Of a stretch of 64,000 nucleotides of DNA, positions 36,177 through 45,138 are shown in pieces. Origin of the DNA: Albidovulum litorale (GTDB taxonomy: Bacteria > Pseudomonadota > Alphaproteobacteria > Rhodobacterales > Rhodobacteraceae); the NCBI RefSeq assembly GCF_025751495.1, contig NZ_JAOWKZ010000005.1:355276-419275 (forward strand). The letters run 5' to 3'. The notes beneath the pieces were generated by a model. That model did no database searches, was not told the origin of the DNA, and saw nothing but the letters and a program-made list of their open reading frames with translations. Made by a program: the position numbers and the translations under genes. Each line of letters begins with the position of its first letter. The first letter of the stretch is position 1.

Positions 36177-37063
36177 CAGACAGGAGCCTTCTGCGCGCGG
36201 TCGATGCCAAGCGCCTTGGCCAGCGCGTCGGCTGTCAGATTGATGCCGATGATCAGCGAGGAAAGCCCCAGAACCGGCGCCAGCACACCCCAGGGTGCAA
36301 AGGACATGAAGCCCCGCGCATCGGCGATCATCAGCCCCCAGTCCGGTGTCGGTGGCGAGACGCCGAAGCCGAGGAACGACAGCGACGAGAAGGCCAGAAG
36401 CATCCATGACCAACGCATCGCGCCCTCGACAAGAAGAGCGTCGCGGACATTGGGCAGAAGCTCGCGCCGGATGATCGTTATCCGCCCGTGGCCGCGCGCC
36501 CGGGCGGCCTGAACAAAGTCGCGGGCGACGACGTCATGGGTGGCAGCGCGGGCGATGCGGATGACCGGGATGCCGTAGAAAAAGGCAAGCGTGGGGATCA
36601 GCACCTCGATACCGGTCCCGAACGTGACGATCAGCACCAGCATCTTGAGGATCCAGGGCAGCGACAGGAAGGCGTCGACGACCCGCATCAGCACGTCGTC
36701 GAGCCGTCCGCCGACGAGGCCGAAAAAGATGCCGACGAACCCGCCCCAAAGCACGGCAATGGGTGTCGCGATGCCGGTGACGAGGATCGCTTCGCGCCCG
36801 CCGAGAAGCGTACGGCTGAACGTGTCACGCCCAAGGTGGTCGGTGCCGAACCAATGGGCGCCGGACGGCGCCTGCATCATCAGGTTCGCGTCGACGGCCT
36901 TGTAGTCATAGGGCGCGAGCCACGGCCCGAAGATCGCGAGGAACAGGTGGAACGTCACCAGCGCGAGGCCGATCGCGCCCGACGGCCGCGAAGTGATATC
37001 GGCGATCACGCCAAGGAAACGTGACGCGACGGAAGGACGGGCATTTGTGGATGCGACGGCCAT
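36176..37063 (-). CDS. Dipeptide-type ABC transporter permease (DppC-like)
   Basis: The 295-residue membrane protein has the DppC N-terminal layout (helix, then HWFGTDHLGRDTFSRTLLGG) and the EAA loop ARDFVQAARARGHGRITIIR before ELLPNVRDALLVEG. It pairs with the DppB-like subunit to form the channel for a peptide, opine or similar. TGATG overlaps on both sides show strict operon coupling. Confidence 0.9.
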   Translation of the reverse strand: MAVASTNARPSVASRFLGVIADITSRPSGAIGLALVTFHLFLAIFGPWLAPYDYKAVDANLMMQAPSGAHWFGTDHLGRDTFSRTLLGGREAILVTGIATPIAVLWGGFVGIFFGLVGGRLDDVLMRVVDAFLSLPWILKMLVLIVTFGTGIEVLIPTLAFFYGIPVIRIARAATHDVVARDFVQAARARGHGRITIIRRELLPNVRDALLVEGAMRWSWMLLAFSSLSFLGFGVSPPTPDWGLMIADARGFMSFAPWGVLAPVLGLSSLIIGINLTADALAKALGIDRAQKAPV

Positions 37064-38022
37064 CAGTCCTTCCTCATGTGCAATGTGCGCAGGCGTGGAT
37101 TGGCGATCATGGTCAGAAGGTCGGCGGCGAGGTTCACGCCGACATAGACAGAGGCGATGATCAGGGCGATCGCCTGCGTCACCGGCAGGTCACGGTCGGA
37201 GATCGAGTCGATCATCATCCTGCCAAGGCCGGGGTAGTTGAACACAGTTTCGATCACGACGACCCCGCCGAGAAGCCAGGCGATGGTCAGCGCCACCACA
37301 TTGATCGCGGGCAGGAGCGCGTTCGGCAGGACGTGGCGGAAGACGATGCGCCAGTAGGGCACGCCCTTCAGCGTCGCCATCTGGGCGTAGTCCGATGCCA
37401 TCGCCTCGATCACTGAAGACCGCACGGTCCGCAGGATATGCGCGGTCATGACGAAGGTCAGGACCATCATCGGTAGGAAAATCTCGGGGAAGAATTCCGA
37501 TATCGGGGCGTTGGCCGAGGTCAGGACAATGCCAGGTATCCAGCCAAGCCAGACCGAGAAAATGAGGATCAGAAGCGTGGCCGATACAAATTCCGGGATC
37601 GTCATCGCTCCAATCGCGATTGTGGAAATTGTCAGGTCCGCCATCCGGTCCCGCCAAAGTGCCGCCACGACGCCGAGGAAAAGCGCGAGCGGGATACCCG
37701 CAAGCATAGCGCAGGACGCCAGAAGCAGCGTATTGCGGAGGCGGTAACCAACAAGTTCGGATATCTGTTTCTGTCCGTTTGCGGACACGCCAAGATCGCC
37801 GGTCACGGCACCGGCGGCCCATTCCAGATAGCGCTCGGTCGCGGGGCGGTTCAGTCCCAGCTCCTGACGGCAGTTTTCCAACAACTGCCCCTGCGCCTCC
37901 CGTTCAAGGAAAGCCGTACAGGCGTCACCCGGCAGTATCTCGACCCCGGCGAAGATGATGAGCGAGACGAGGAAAACCGTGATCGCCCCCAGCGCCAGCC
38001 GCCGGATCAGCATTCTGAGCAT
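37063..38022 (-). CDS. Dipeptide-type ABC transporter permease (DppB-like)
   Basis: The 319-residue membrane protein has the DppB start (MLIRRLALGAITVFLVSLII, then EILPGDAC) and the EAA loop SDYAQMATLKGVPYWRIVFR followed by VLPNALLPAINVVALT. The ATG at 38022 follows a GGAG site; a TTG seven codons earlier is less likely. It lies 69 bases after the binding-protein gene. Confidence 0.9.
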   Translation of the reverse strand: MLRMLIRRLALGAITVFLVSLIIFAGVEILPGDACTAFLEREAQGQLLENCRQELGLNRPATERYLEWAAGAVTGDLGVSANGQKQISELVGYRLRNTLLLASCAMLAGIPLALFLGVVAALWRDRMADLTISTIAIGAMTIPEFVSATLLILIFSVWLGWIPGIVLTSANAPISEFFPEIFLPMMVLTFVMTAHILRTVRSSVIEAMASDYAQMATLKGVPYWRIVFRHVLPNALLPAINVVALTIAWLLGGVVVIETVFNYPGLGRMMIDSISDRDLPVTQAIALIIASVYVGVNLAADLLTMIANPRLRTLHMRKD

Positions 38023-38091
38023 TGGGATATCTCCGCATGACAAGGCCGGAGCGCAGATCGAAGCGCCCCGGCCATTGAAGCTGTCAGGCCA

Positions 38092-39576
38092 TCATTCGTC
38101 CACGGTGATCTTGTACCAGCGGATCGACATGTTCTCGACCGGGTCGAGATTTTTGACCCGTGATGTGGCGCCGATGAGCTTGGTGACGTGATAGGGGATG
38201 AGCGTACCTGCGGTCTCCTGCAGATGCTCCTGAGCCTTCACGTAGATCGCCTTGCGCTTATCGAAATCGAGCTCGCGACGGGCCTCGGCCAGCATCGCGT
38301 CGAGACCTTCGTCCTTATAGTAGCTTTCGTTCCACTTGGCGGTCGAAAGGTAGATTTCGTGCAGCGCCTGATCCGCCGGGCGTTCGTTCCAGCGGGTCAT
38401 CACGACGTCCTTTTTCATCCAGACCTCGGACCAGAAGCCGTCGGTTGGAACCTGCACGATGTTAACGCGGATCCCTGCCTCGGCGGCCTGAGCCTGATAG
38501 GCCTCGGCCATCGCGGGCCATGTCGCCTCCAGCGTTGCGACATGGACGTCGACGTCGATCCCGTCAGTGAAGCCGGCCTCTGTCAGAAGAGCCTTCGCAC
38601 CATCGATGTCCTGCGGGCAGGACAGGTCGGCACGGTACTGATCGGCAGGTCCCACCGGCGTGTCGCAGGCGACCGTGCCGTTGCCGCCCTCAACCAGCGC
38701 CAGAAGCGCGTCGCGGTCTGCTGCCATGCGCACGGCCTTGCGGACGCGCGGATCGGAGAAGGGCTCCACATCCGTGCGGAAGACGATGCCACGCCAGTTC
38801 CCCGTCGGCACCTCCTGTATGTAGAACTTGTCCGAGCCATCGAACATCACCCGCTGCTGCGGCGTGATCCCGCTTTCCATGTCGATCTGGCCGCCCAGGA
38901 GCGCCTGAAGCCGCGCCTGGGCGTCGGGAATGCCGATGATCTCCATCCGCTCGACGCCGGGGGGGGCTTCGAAATAGTCCATGTTCGCGACGACAACGGT
39001 CGTACCCTGCGGATCGAACTTCTCCAGCTTAAATGGACCCGTCCCGATGCCCGTCGTCGCGATCGTGTCACCCGAGCCATCGGGGATCATCCGCAGCCGG
39101 TAGTCCATGAGCTGCAGCGGCATGTCGGCAAAGGGCGTGTCGAGCGTCAGCTTCACCGTCATCGGATCGACGGCCGCGACGTCGGTGATCATCTTCACGG
39201 CTGAACGTGCCGGGCTGTCGCCGTCGGGATCGAGAACCCGGTTCAGCGAATAGACCACGTCGGCTGCGTCAAAGTCCGACCCGTCATGGAACTTCACACC
39301 CTCGCGCAGCGTCAATGTCCAGACCGTCGCGTCCTCATTCGCCTCCCAGCTTGTTGCCAGATCAGGTGAAGGCTTGCCCTCCATGTCCGGCCGCACAAGG
39401 CGGCTCATCAGCTTCTCGGTAATCTGGAATATGCGGCCCTTGGAAATCGGGTCGAGGCTCGACTGATCGCCAAAGCCATATTCATGTGCCTGACGGAACG
39501 TGCCTTTTGGTTCGGCCAGCGCCGTTCCTGTCATCGCGAGTGCGGCCACGCAGGCCGATGCAAGTAGTCTTTTCAT
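38092..39576 (-). CDS. Dipeptide-type ABC transporter substrate-binding protein (SBP family 5)
   Basis: The 494-residue secreted protein has a signal peptide (MKRLLASACVAALAMTGTAL) and the family-5 features LATSWEANEDATVWTLTLRE, GVKFHDGSDFDAADVVYSL, TGPFKLEKFDPQGT and AFADMPLQL-like segments. It would bind a peptide or a peptide-like compound and start import through the four downstream domains. A GAGGAGG site precedes the ATG. The divergent neighbour is a peptidase E homologue, which suggests an acidic dipeptide or a gamma-linked amide as cargo. Confidence 0.9.
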   Translation of the reverse strand: MKRLLASACVAALAMTGTALAEPKGTFRQAHEYGFGDQSSLDPISKGRIFQITEKLMSRLVRPDMEGKPSPDLATSWEANEDATVWTLTLREGVKFHDGSDFDAADVVYSLNRVLDPDGDSPARSAVKMITDVAAVDPMTVKLTLDTPFADMPLQLMDYRLRMIPDGSGDTIATTGIGTGPFKLEKFDPQGTTVVVANMDYFEAPPGVERMEIIGIPDAQARLQALLGGQIDMESGITPQQRVMFDGSDKFYIQEVPTGNWRGIVFRTDVEPFSDPRVRKAVRMAADRDALLALVEGGNGTVACDTPVGPADQYRADLSCPQDIDGAKALLTEAGFTDGIDVDVHVATLEATWPAMAEAYQAQAAEAGIRVNIVQVPTDGFWSEVWMKKDVVMTRWNERPADQALHEIYLSTAKWNESYYKDEGLDAMLAEARRELDFDKRKAIYVKAQEHLQETAGTLIPYHVTKLIGATSRVKNLDPVENMSIRWYKITVDE

Positions 39577-39825
39577 TCGGTCCTCCTCCCTGTTTCTGGC
39601 CAGCTGCGAAGACCGGCCACCGGACGCGCCGGTTTGGACGAATGCTCCCCGCCGCACACCATGGGTGACAAGCGACAAAAATCCGGATCATGGATAAAGA
39701 AAATGTCATGCGAAACGGATTGAAGAAGTATCGGTGGACAGCGTCTTTCGGGCAAATAGCATTCCTTCACTGAAGCATTTGCAAAAGCTATGGTCCAAGG
39801 CGGAACAGGCAATGTATGAAACCGC

Positions 39826-40515
39826 ATGCAGACGGGTCAGATAAAAGCAGTGCTGTGCGGCGGGGGTGGCGTAACCCACGGCACCGATCCAATGCTGGAG
39901 GCGTTCCTTGTTTCCCGTCTCAGGGACAGGCCACGCATCGGCTATCTGGGAACCGCGAATGGGGATAATCCCGAGAGGCTTGAGCGCGTGCGACGCCGCT
40001 TTGGCGAACTGGGGGCGGAGGTCCGGCACCTTCCGATTCAGGCGACGGCTGAGGAGGCGGAAGGGTGGAGCCGCGACCTCGATGCAATCTATGTCGGCGG
40101 AGGTCATACCGAACGGATGCTGCGAACGTGGCGCGACACCGGGATCGACCAAGTTCTGAGGGACGCGGCACAGCGTGGCGTTGTCATGAGCGGTGTGAGC
40201 GCCGGGGCGGTCTGCTGGTTCGACTATGCACTGTGGGACGGGGCGGGAACCGGATACCGGCCGCTTAAAGGGCTGGGCGTGATTTCCGGCAGTTGCTGCC
40301 CGCATTTCACGAGCGAGCCGGAGCGCGCGACAGCATATCGCGCGCATCTGGCAGATGGGCGGATACCGGCAGGCTATGCGATCGGCGATGGAGCCGCGCT
40401 TGTTCTATCAGATAAGAATGACGCTGCCGCCTGCATCGCACGGCCGGGTTCGGGTGTCTGGAAAGCCGATCGCGCAGCAAGCGATGCTCGTTTGACGCCG
40501 CTTCCGTCAGCCTGA
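39826..40515 (+). CDS. Peptidase S51 (peptidase E/cyanophycinase-like) family protein
   Basis: The 229-residue class I amidotransferase-like hydrolase has the nucleophile-elbow serine in GVVMSGVSAGAVCWF, and the preceding DAIYVGGGHTERML block. Peptidase E cleaves N-terminal aspartyl dipeptides. This protein is divergent from the peptide-type ABC importer and may process the imported compound in the cytoplasm. It overlaps the convergent LysR gene by 9 bases. Confidence 0.85.
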   Translation: MQTGQIKAVLCGGGGVTHGTDPMLEAFLVSRLRDRPRIGYLGTANGDNPERLERVRRRFGELGAEVRHLPIQATAEEAEGWSRDLDAIYVGGGHTERMLRTWRDTGIDQVLRDAAQRGVVMSGVSAGAVCWFDYALWDGAGTGYRPLKGLGVISGSCCPHFTSEPERATAYRAHLADGRIPAGYAIGDGAALVLSDKNDAAACIARPGSGVWKADRAASDARLTPLPSA

Positions 40516-41406
40516 CAACATCGTGGCTGCCTCCGCCTCGATCCAATCACAGACGGTCCGGATTTCTGGCGTCCGACGCGCGTTTGGGCGGGTCAGCAGG
40601 TGATAGGCCCTTTCGGGATGCAGGTCTGTCCCGAATGGTCGAACCAGACGTCCCGCATCGACATCCGACTGCATGAACGGAAAGATTCCGAGCGCAACGC
40701 CCTGACCCTCGAGTGCCGCCTGCGCCACGACATTGCTGTCGGTGACAATCGTCTCTTCGAAGAACTTCAGTCCGGGAATACCAGCAAGCTTCAGCCAAGC
40801 CTGCCACTCTCCGCGGTCCTGCTGGTGAATGACCGGATAGCGGGCGAGGTCGGCGGGGTCGCTCAGCCCACCGAACCGTTCGATGAGAGTGGGCGCGGCA
40901 ATCGGCGCATAGGTGATGCTGAAAAGGGGCCTAGCCTCGATGCCAGGCCAATCGCCCACCCCCCAGTCTATCGCCACCTGCGAGGGCATGCTTTCGATGC
41001 CGGTGATGCGGGGGCAGTGCTGAAGAACGAGTTCGATCTTGGGGTTCTGCGCCCTGAACCGCCCGAGCCTGGGGATCAGCCAACGAGCCCCGAAGATGGG
41101 ACCGACGGCCAGCGCGACCGACTTCGTGGGGGTCTTGATATGGGCATCGATCTCCTCCCGGATTTCGGAGAAGGCGCGGGCGAGCACGCCCGCCAGTGAT
41201 CGGCCCGCATCTGTGAGGACAACGGCGCGCGTCTTCCGTACGAAGAGCTGCACGCCCCAGTCCCGCTCGAGCTGGCGGATCTGGTTGGAGACTGTTGTCG
41301 CGCTGACGCATAGCTCGTCGGCTGCGTCCTTGAAGCTCAATCGTCGCGCCGCGGCCTCGAAGGTACGCAACGCGGTCAGTGGCAAGCGGCGGGTTGGAAT
41401 GGCCAC
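40507..41406 (-). CDS. LysR-family regulator (GcvA-like)
   Basis: The 299-residue LysR-type regulator has a winged helix at the N-terminus (LTALRTFEAAARRLSFKDAA, then ATTVSNQIRQLE) and a C-terminal effector domain. The wording of the DNA-binding part is GcvA-like. GTG at 41406 is preferred as start because GGGAGGA precedes it; the longer frame needs a TTG. It is divergent, across 120 bases, from the MttB-like operon and probably controls it. Confidence 0.87.
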   Translation of the reverse strand: MAIPTRRLPLTALRTFEAAARRLSFKDAADELCVSATTVSNQIRQLERDWGVQLFVRKTRAVVLTDAGRSLAGVLARAFSEIREEIDAHIKTPTKSVALAVGPIFGARWLIPRLGRFRAQNPKIELVLQHCPRITGIESMPSQVAIDWGVGDWPGIEARPLFSITYAPIAAPTLIERFGGLSDPADLARYPVIHQQDRGEWQAWLKLAGIPGLKFFEETIVTDSNVVAQAALEGQGVALGIFPFMQSDVDAGRLVRPFGTDLHPERAYHLLTRPNARRTPEIRTVCDWIEAEAATMLSG

Positions 41407-41526
41407 ATCTGTCCTCCCTGGATGATGCAAGATTATTTAATCCATACGAGCTTGAATAGTCGCTTGTCGCGATCCCGGGTCGCGGGAAATGCTGGATGTG
41501 AATGATAGGCGTTCAGGGTTCGGGTC

Positions 41527-43074
41527 TTGCAGAGCGATATTGCCGACAGCGACTTGAGGACTGCGCGCCGGACGCGGCGCGGGCGCGACAGCGCCCCGCG
41601 CATTCAGGCTTCGACTGAGGTTGACGGTGGAAGATACGCGCCGCTCTCGAACGGAGACGTCGACAGTATACATCTCGCCGCTCTCAACATTCTCGCAAAC
41701 ATCGGCATGTCCGAAGCCCCTGATATCGTGTCAGAAACCATCGTCGCAGCGGGCGGAGCGATCGCCGCGGATGGGCGACTTGTTTTCCCGCCCGCACTTG
41801 TGACTGCCGCACTGGACGGTCTCAGTCGGACCGTAACGCTTCCTGCGCGCGATCCGATCCATGACCTGTGCTTGTCGGGCCGGCGGGTCTATGTCGGCTC
41901 AGGCGGCGCGGCGCCGATGGTCGTCGATCTGGAGGCCGACACCTACAGGCCATCAACCCTTCGGGATCTCTACGATGCCGCGCGCATGGTGGATGCACTG
42001 GAGAACGTCCATTTCTTCTCGCGCTCGGTTGTGGCGCGCGACATGGAGGGACTTGAGGCGCTCGACATCAACACCGCCTTTGCCTCGCTCGCCGGGACGT
42101 CGAAACATGTGATGGTCGCGGCGCACGATCCGGCGCATGTCCGTGCCATCGCGCGAATGTGCCATCTGATCGCCGGATCGGAAGAGGCGTTTCGGGCACG
42201 ACCATTTCTGTCGCTGAATATCAACCATGTCGTGCCGCCACTGCGCTATTCCGAAGAGGCTTGCGCCGTTCTGGCCGAAGCGGTGCGACAGGGTATTCCG
42301 GCCCATGTAAACACATTTGGCCAGATGGGCGCATCCAGCCCGGTGACGATTGCCGGTTGCGTTGCCCAGACCGTCGCCGAGACGCTGGCGGGTGTGATCT
42401 TTGCCTGGGCGCTCGACCCATCCGCCAAGGTCGTGTTCGGGGTGCGACCCATGGTGACTGACCTGCGCACCGGCGGCATGGCCGGGGGAGCGGGAGAGCA
42501 GGCTCTGCTGACCGCGGCGGTCGTGCAGATGGTCCAGCACTATGGCCTGCCGAATTCGACCATCGCTGGCGCGACCGACAGCAAGATCGCGGATGCGCAG
42601 AGCGGTTATGAGAAATGCCTATCAGTGAACCTCGCGGCGCAGACCGGCGCCAACATGATCACCCAGGCCTGCGGCATGCAGGCCGGGCTGATGGGGTGTT
42701 CGTTCGAGAGCTATGTCATCGATAACGAGATGCTGGGGGCAATCCTGCGCTCCATGGCGCCGATCGAGGTCAGCGCAGCCACGCTTTCGCCTGAGACGAT
42801 TGGCGAGGTGGTGCGCGGCGAAGGGCATTTCCTCGGCCATTCCGACACGCTTGCGCGGATGCAGACCGACTTCCTGTATCCACGGCTCGCCGATCGGCGC
42901 GACCCCGAGGAATGGCAGGCGGCGGGTGCTCCGGAGATCCGGCAACCCGCGAAGACCCGGGCCCGCGAAATCCTCGACACACACTTCCCCGCGCCGCTAC
43001 CAGCCGATATCGAGGCCGCGATCCGGGCAGAGTTCGATATTCGCCTTCCCGAAAGCATCATGAGGCCGGCATGA
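41527..43074 (+). CDS. Trimethylamine methyltransferase (MttB) family protein, non-pyrrolysine type
   Basis: The 515-residue MttB-superfamily protein has GSGGAAPMVVDLEADTYRPS, INHVVPPLRYSEEACAVL and NMITQACGMQAGLMGCSFES. The frame is uninterrupted, so there is no amber codon for pyrrolysine. Such homologues include glycine-betaine:corrinoid methyltransferases, and demethylation of some quaternary amine is likely. No corrinoid protein gene lies nearby. The start is a TTG at 41527, which is a weak point. The stop overlaps the next start (ATGA). Confidence 0.85.
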   Translation: MQSDIADSDLRTARRTRRGRDSAPRIQASTEVDGGRYAPLSNGDVDSIHLAALNILANIGMSEAPDIVSETIVAAGGAIAADGRLVFPPALVTAALDGLSRTVTLPARDPIHDLCLSGRRVYVGSGGAAPMVVDLEADTYRPSTLRDLYDAARMVDALENVHFFSRSVVARDMEGLEALDINTAFASLAGTSKHVMVAAHDPAHVRAIARMCHLIAGSEEAFRARPFLSLNINHVVPPLRYSEEACAVLAEAVRQGIPAHVNTFGQMGASSPVTIAGCVAQTVAETLAGVIFAWALDPSAKVVFGVRPMVTDLRTGGMAGGAGEQALLTAAVVQMVQHYGLPNSTIAGATDSKIADAQSGYEKCLSVNLAAQTGANMITQACGMQAGLMGCSFESYVIDNEMLGAILRSMAPIEVSAATLSPETIGEVVRGEGHFLGHSDTLARMQTDFLYPRLADRRDPEEWQAAGAPEIRQPAKTRAREILDTHFPAPLPADIEAAIRAEFDIRLPESIMRPA

Positions 43075-44003
43075 AAATCTCCATCATCGGTGCAGGCGCA
43101 ATGGGGTCGGTCTATGCCGCCCTTTTCGCCGAGGCGGGGCACGAAGTCGTCGTCGTGGATCCCTGGCTCGATCATGTGGCGGCGATCAACCGCGAAGGAT
43201 TGCGGCTGTCGGGGGCAAGCGGCGACCGCATGATCCGCGGAATTCGCGCCACGAGCGATGCGTCGGAAACCGAAGGGTCGGGATTGTTTGTCCTCGCCAC
43301 AAAGGCGAGCGCAGTGGGCGAAGTCGCCCGGACGATCAAACCCCATGCAGGCGACGCCGTAATCCTGACAATCCAGAATGGATTGGGTGCCGCCGAACGG
43401 ATCGGTGCGCATATGGACACCACCAACGTGTTGCTTGGCGTCGCCGATGGGTTCGGGGCGTCGATGAAGGGGTCGGGTCACGCCCATCACAATGCGATGA
43501 AACTGATCCGCGTCGGCGAGATCGGTGGCGGGCTCACGGAGCGGTTGGAACATGTGGCTGGAATCTGGCGCGGCGCTGGGTTCAACGTGAAAGCGTTTCC
43601 CGACATCCGCCAGCTGATCTGGGAAAAGTTCCTGTGCAATGTGACGTTCTCGGCCCCCTGCGCGGTCTTCGACCGGACGCTGGGCGAGTTGATGTCGGAG
43701 CCCGACCTTTGGGCTATCGCGACCGGTTGCACGAGAGAGGCGCATGAAGCGGGGATTGCCGAGGGCGTTGCATTCAACTTCGACGACCCTGTTGTCTATG
43801 TCACGGCGTTTGGCCAATCCATGCCCGAGGCACGTCCCTCGCTGGCGCTTGACCACCGGGCGGGCAAACTCTCAGAAATCGACGCGATCAATGGGATGGT
43901 TCCTGTGGTGGCGGCCCGTCACGGGTTGACAGCACCCTATAACCAGACGCTTTCCGCCATCATCCGGGCGCGCGAGGCAGATTTCGGCAAGGTGGGGCAG
44001 TGA
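43071..44003 (+). CDS. Ketopantoate reductase (PanE/ApbA)-family protein
   Basis: The 310-residue NADPH-binding protein begins MKISIIGAGAMGSVYAALFA, and has LFVLATKASAV and VILTIQNGLGAAERI, followed by the C-terminal helical domain WEKFLCNVTFSAPCA. PanE reduces 2-dehydropantoate, but within a catabolic operon a different 2-oxo or hydroxy acid is more likely. It overlaps both neighbours (ATGA and GTGA), so the whole set is co-translated. Confidence 0.85.
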   Translation: MKISIIGAGAMGSVYAALFAEAGHEVVVVDPWLDHVAAINREGLRLSGASGDRMIRGIRATSDASETEGSGLFVLATKASAVGEVARTIKPHAGDAVILTIQNGLGAAERIGAHMDTTNVLLGVADGFGASMKGSGHAHHNAMKLIRVGEIGGGLTERLEHVAGIWRGAGFNVKAFPDIRQLIWEKFLCNVTFSAPCAVFDRTLGELMSEPDLWAIATGCTREAHEAGIAEGVAFNFDDPVVYVTAFGQSMPEARPSLALDHRAGKLSEIDAINGMVPVVAARHGLTAPYNQTLSAIIRAREADFGKVGQ

Positions 44004-45136
44004 CCTTGGAAATGCCGAAGGCCGAGGTGACACCAACAAGATCGAAACTGGAATTCCGTGGTGCGCATCTCAGCCTCCCGGCAGACGACGCCACAGCGCG
44101 GCTTGCGGGCATTTTCCGGGCGCTCGGCTCCACCGGACATATCGCAGAAGAGGTGGCGGCACATCTTGTCGATGCGAACCTTTGTGGCGTCGAAAGTCAT
44201 GGTGTCGTGCGCGTGCTGCAATATGCGGGACAGTTTCGTTCGGGCTACATGCGAGCAGGTGTCGAACCCATTGTTAAGGAGGGTGGAGCAGGCAGGCGCG
44301 AGGTCGACGGACAGGGCGGAATCGGCATCCCGGCGATGCAGATGGCCTTTGACGAAGGGTGCAGGCTGGCGCGTGCAACGGGCGTTGCCGCGCTCGCCGT
44401 CAGGAATGTGGGTCACACGGGTCGGCACGGCGCCTTTGCCGAAGCGGCGGCAAATGAGGGGATGCTGACCTTCCTGATGGGCGGCGGCAACCGTCAGACC
44501 TGGCGGCAGGTTGCACCGCATGGTGGTCGCAAGGCGCTGTTGCCGACCAATCCGTGGTGCATCGGAATTCCGGGCGGGGCACGGGGCCCCGTCGTGCTCG
44601 ATTTCGCGACATCCAAGATCGCCGGCGGCTGGATCTATGCAGCGCATTCCGCCGGTGCGCTCTTGCCCGAAGGCTGCGTGATCGACCGCCACGGCCACCC
44701 GACCCGCGATCCGGAGGATTATTTCGCCGGCGGCGCAATCCTTCCATCGGGGGAACACAAGGGTTATGGCCTCGCGCTCATGGCCGAACTGATCGCCGAA
44801 GCGATGCTCGGCCCGGTGACCGCAGAGGCAAACTGGCTGCTCATCGCGATCGATGCGACGGGCTATTGCGACACGTTCGGGATGGCCCGCACGGCAGAAG
44901 AAATCCTTGCTGAACTGCGCGACTGTCCGCCCGCACCGGGTTTTGTGTCTGTCGACATACCCGGTGAAAGGGAGCGTGCCCATAGTGCGACGTCGGGCGG
45001 CAGGATTACGGTGCCCGAAGCCACCTGGGCCCAGATTGGCGATCTCGCCCGATCTCTCGGTGTCGCTTGGGAAAACCCAAAACCACCCGGTTCATTCCCG
45101 CCAATGCCGGAAGCGCCAGACAATACGAAGGAATAA
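44000..45136 (+). CDS. Malate/L-lactate (Ldh2/YlbC) family dehydrogenase
   Basis: The 378-residue enzyme has the family features GVESHGVVRVLQYAGQF, AVRNVGHTGRHGAFAEAA, NPWCIGIPGG and GEHKGYGLALMAELI. This family uses NAD(P) without a classical Rossmann fold. It includes malate, ureidoglycolate and cyclic imino acid (Pyr2C/Pip2C) reductases, so an imine formed from an N-methylated ring compound is one option. The GTG start overlaps the PanE-like stop. Confidence 0.85.
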   Translation: MTLEMPKAEVTPTRSKLEFRGAHLSLPADDATARLAGIFRALGSTGHIAEEVAAHLVDANLCGVESHGVVRVLQYAGQFRSGYMRAGVEPIVKEGGAGRREVDGQGGIGIPAMQMAFDEGCRLARATGVAALAVRNVGHTGRHGAFAEAAANEGMLTFLMGGGNRQTWRQVAPHGGRKALLPTNPWCIGIPGGARGPVVLDFATSKIAGGWIYAAHSAGALLPEGCVIDRHGHPTRDPEDYFAGGAILPSGEHKGYGLALMAELIAEAMLGPVTAEANWLLIAIDATGYCDTFGMARTAEEILAELRDCPPAPGFVSVDIPGERERAHSATSGGRITVPEATWAQIGDLARSLGVAWENPKPPGSFPPMPEAPDNTKE

Positions 45137-45138
45137 TG

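Noticed and set aside
36177..36413. 79-codon extension of the fused peptide-importer ATPase
   Set aside because: It lies within the DppC-like gene; MKDTV at 36176 is coupled to that gene's stop.
41527..43074. Pyrrolysine-containing MttB
   Set aside because: The frame has no in-frame TAG; all homologous core segments are read through without interruption.
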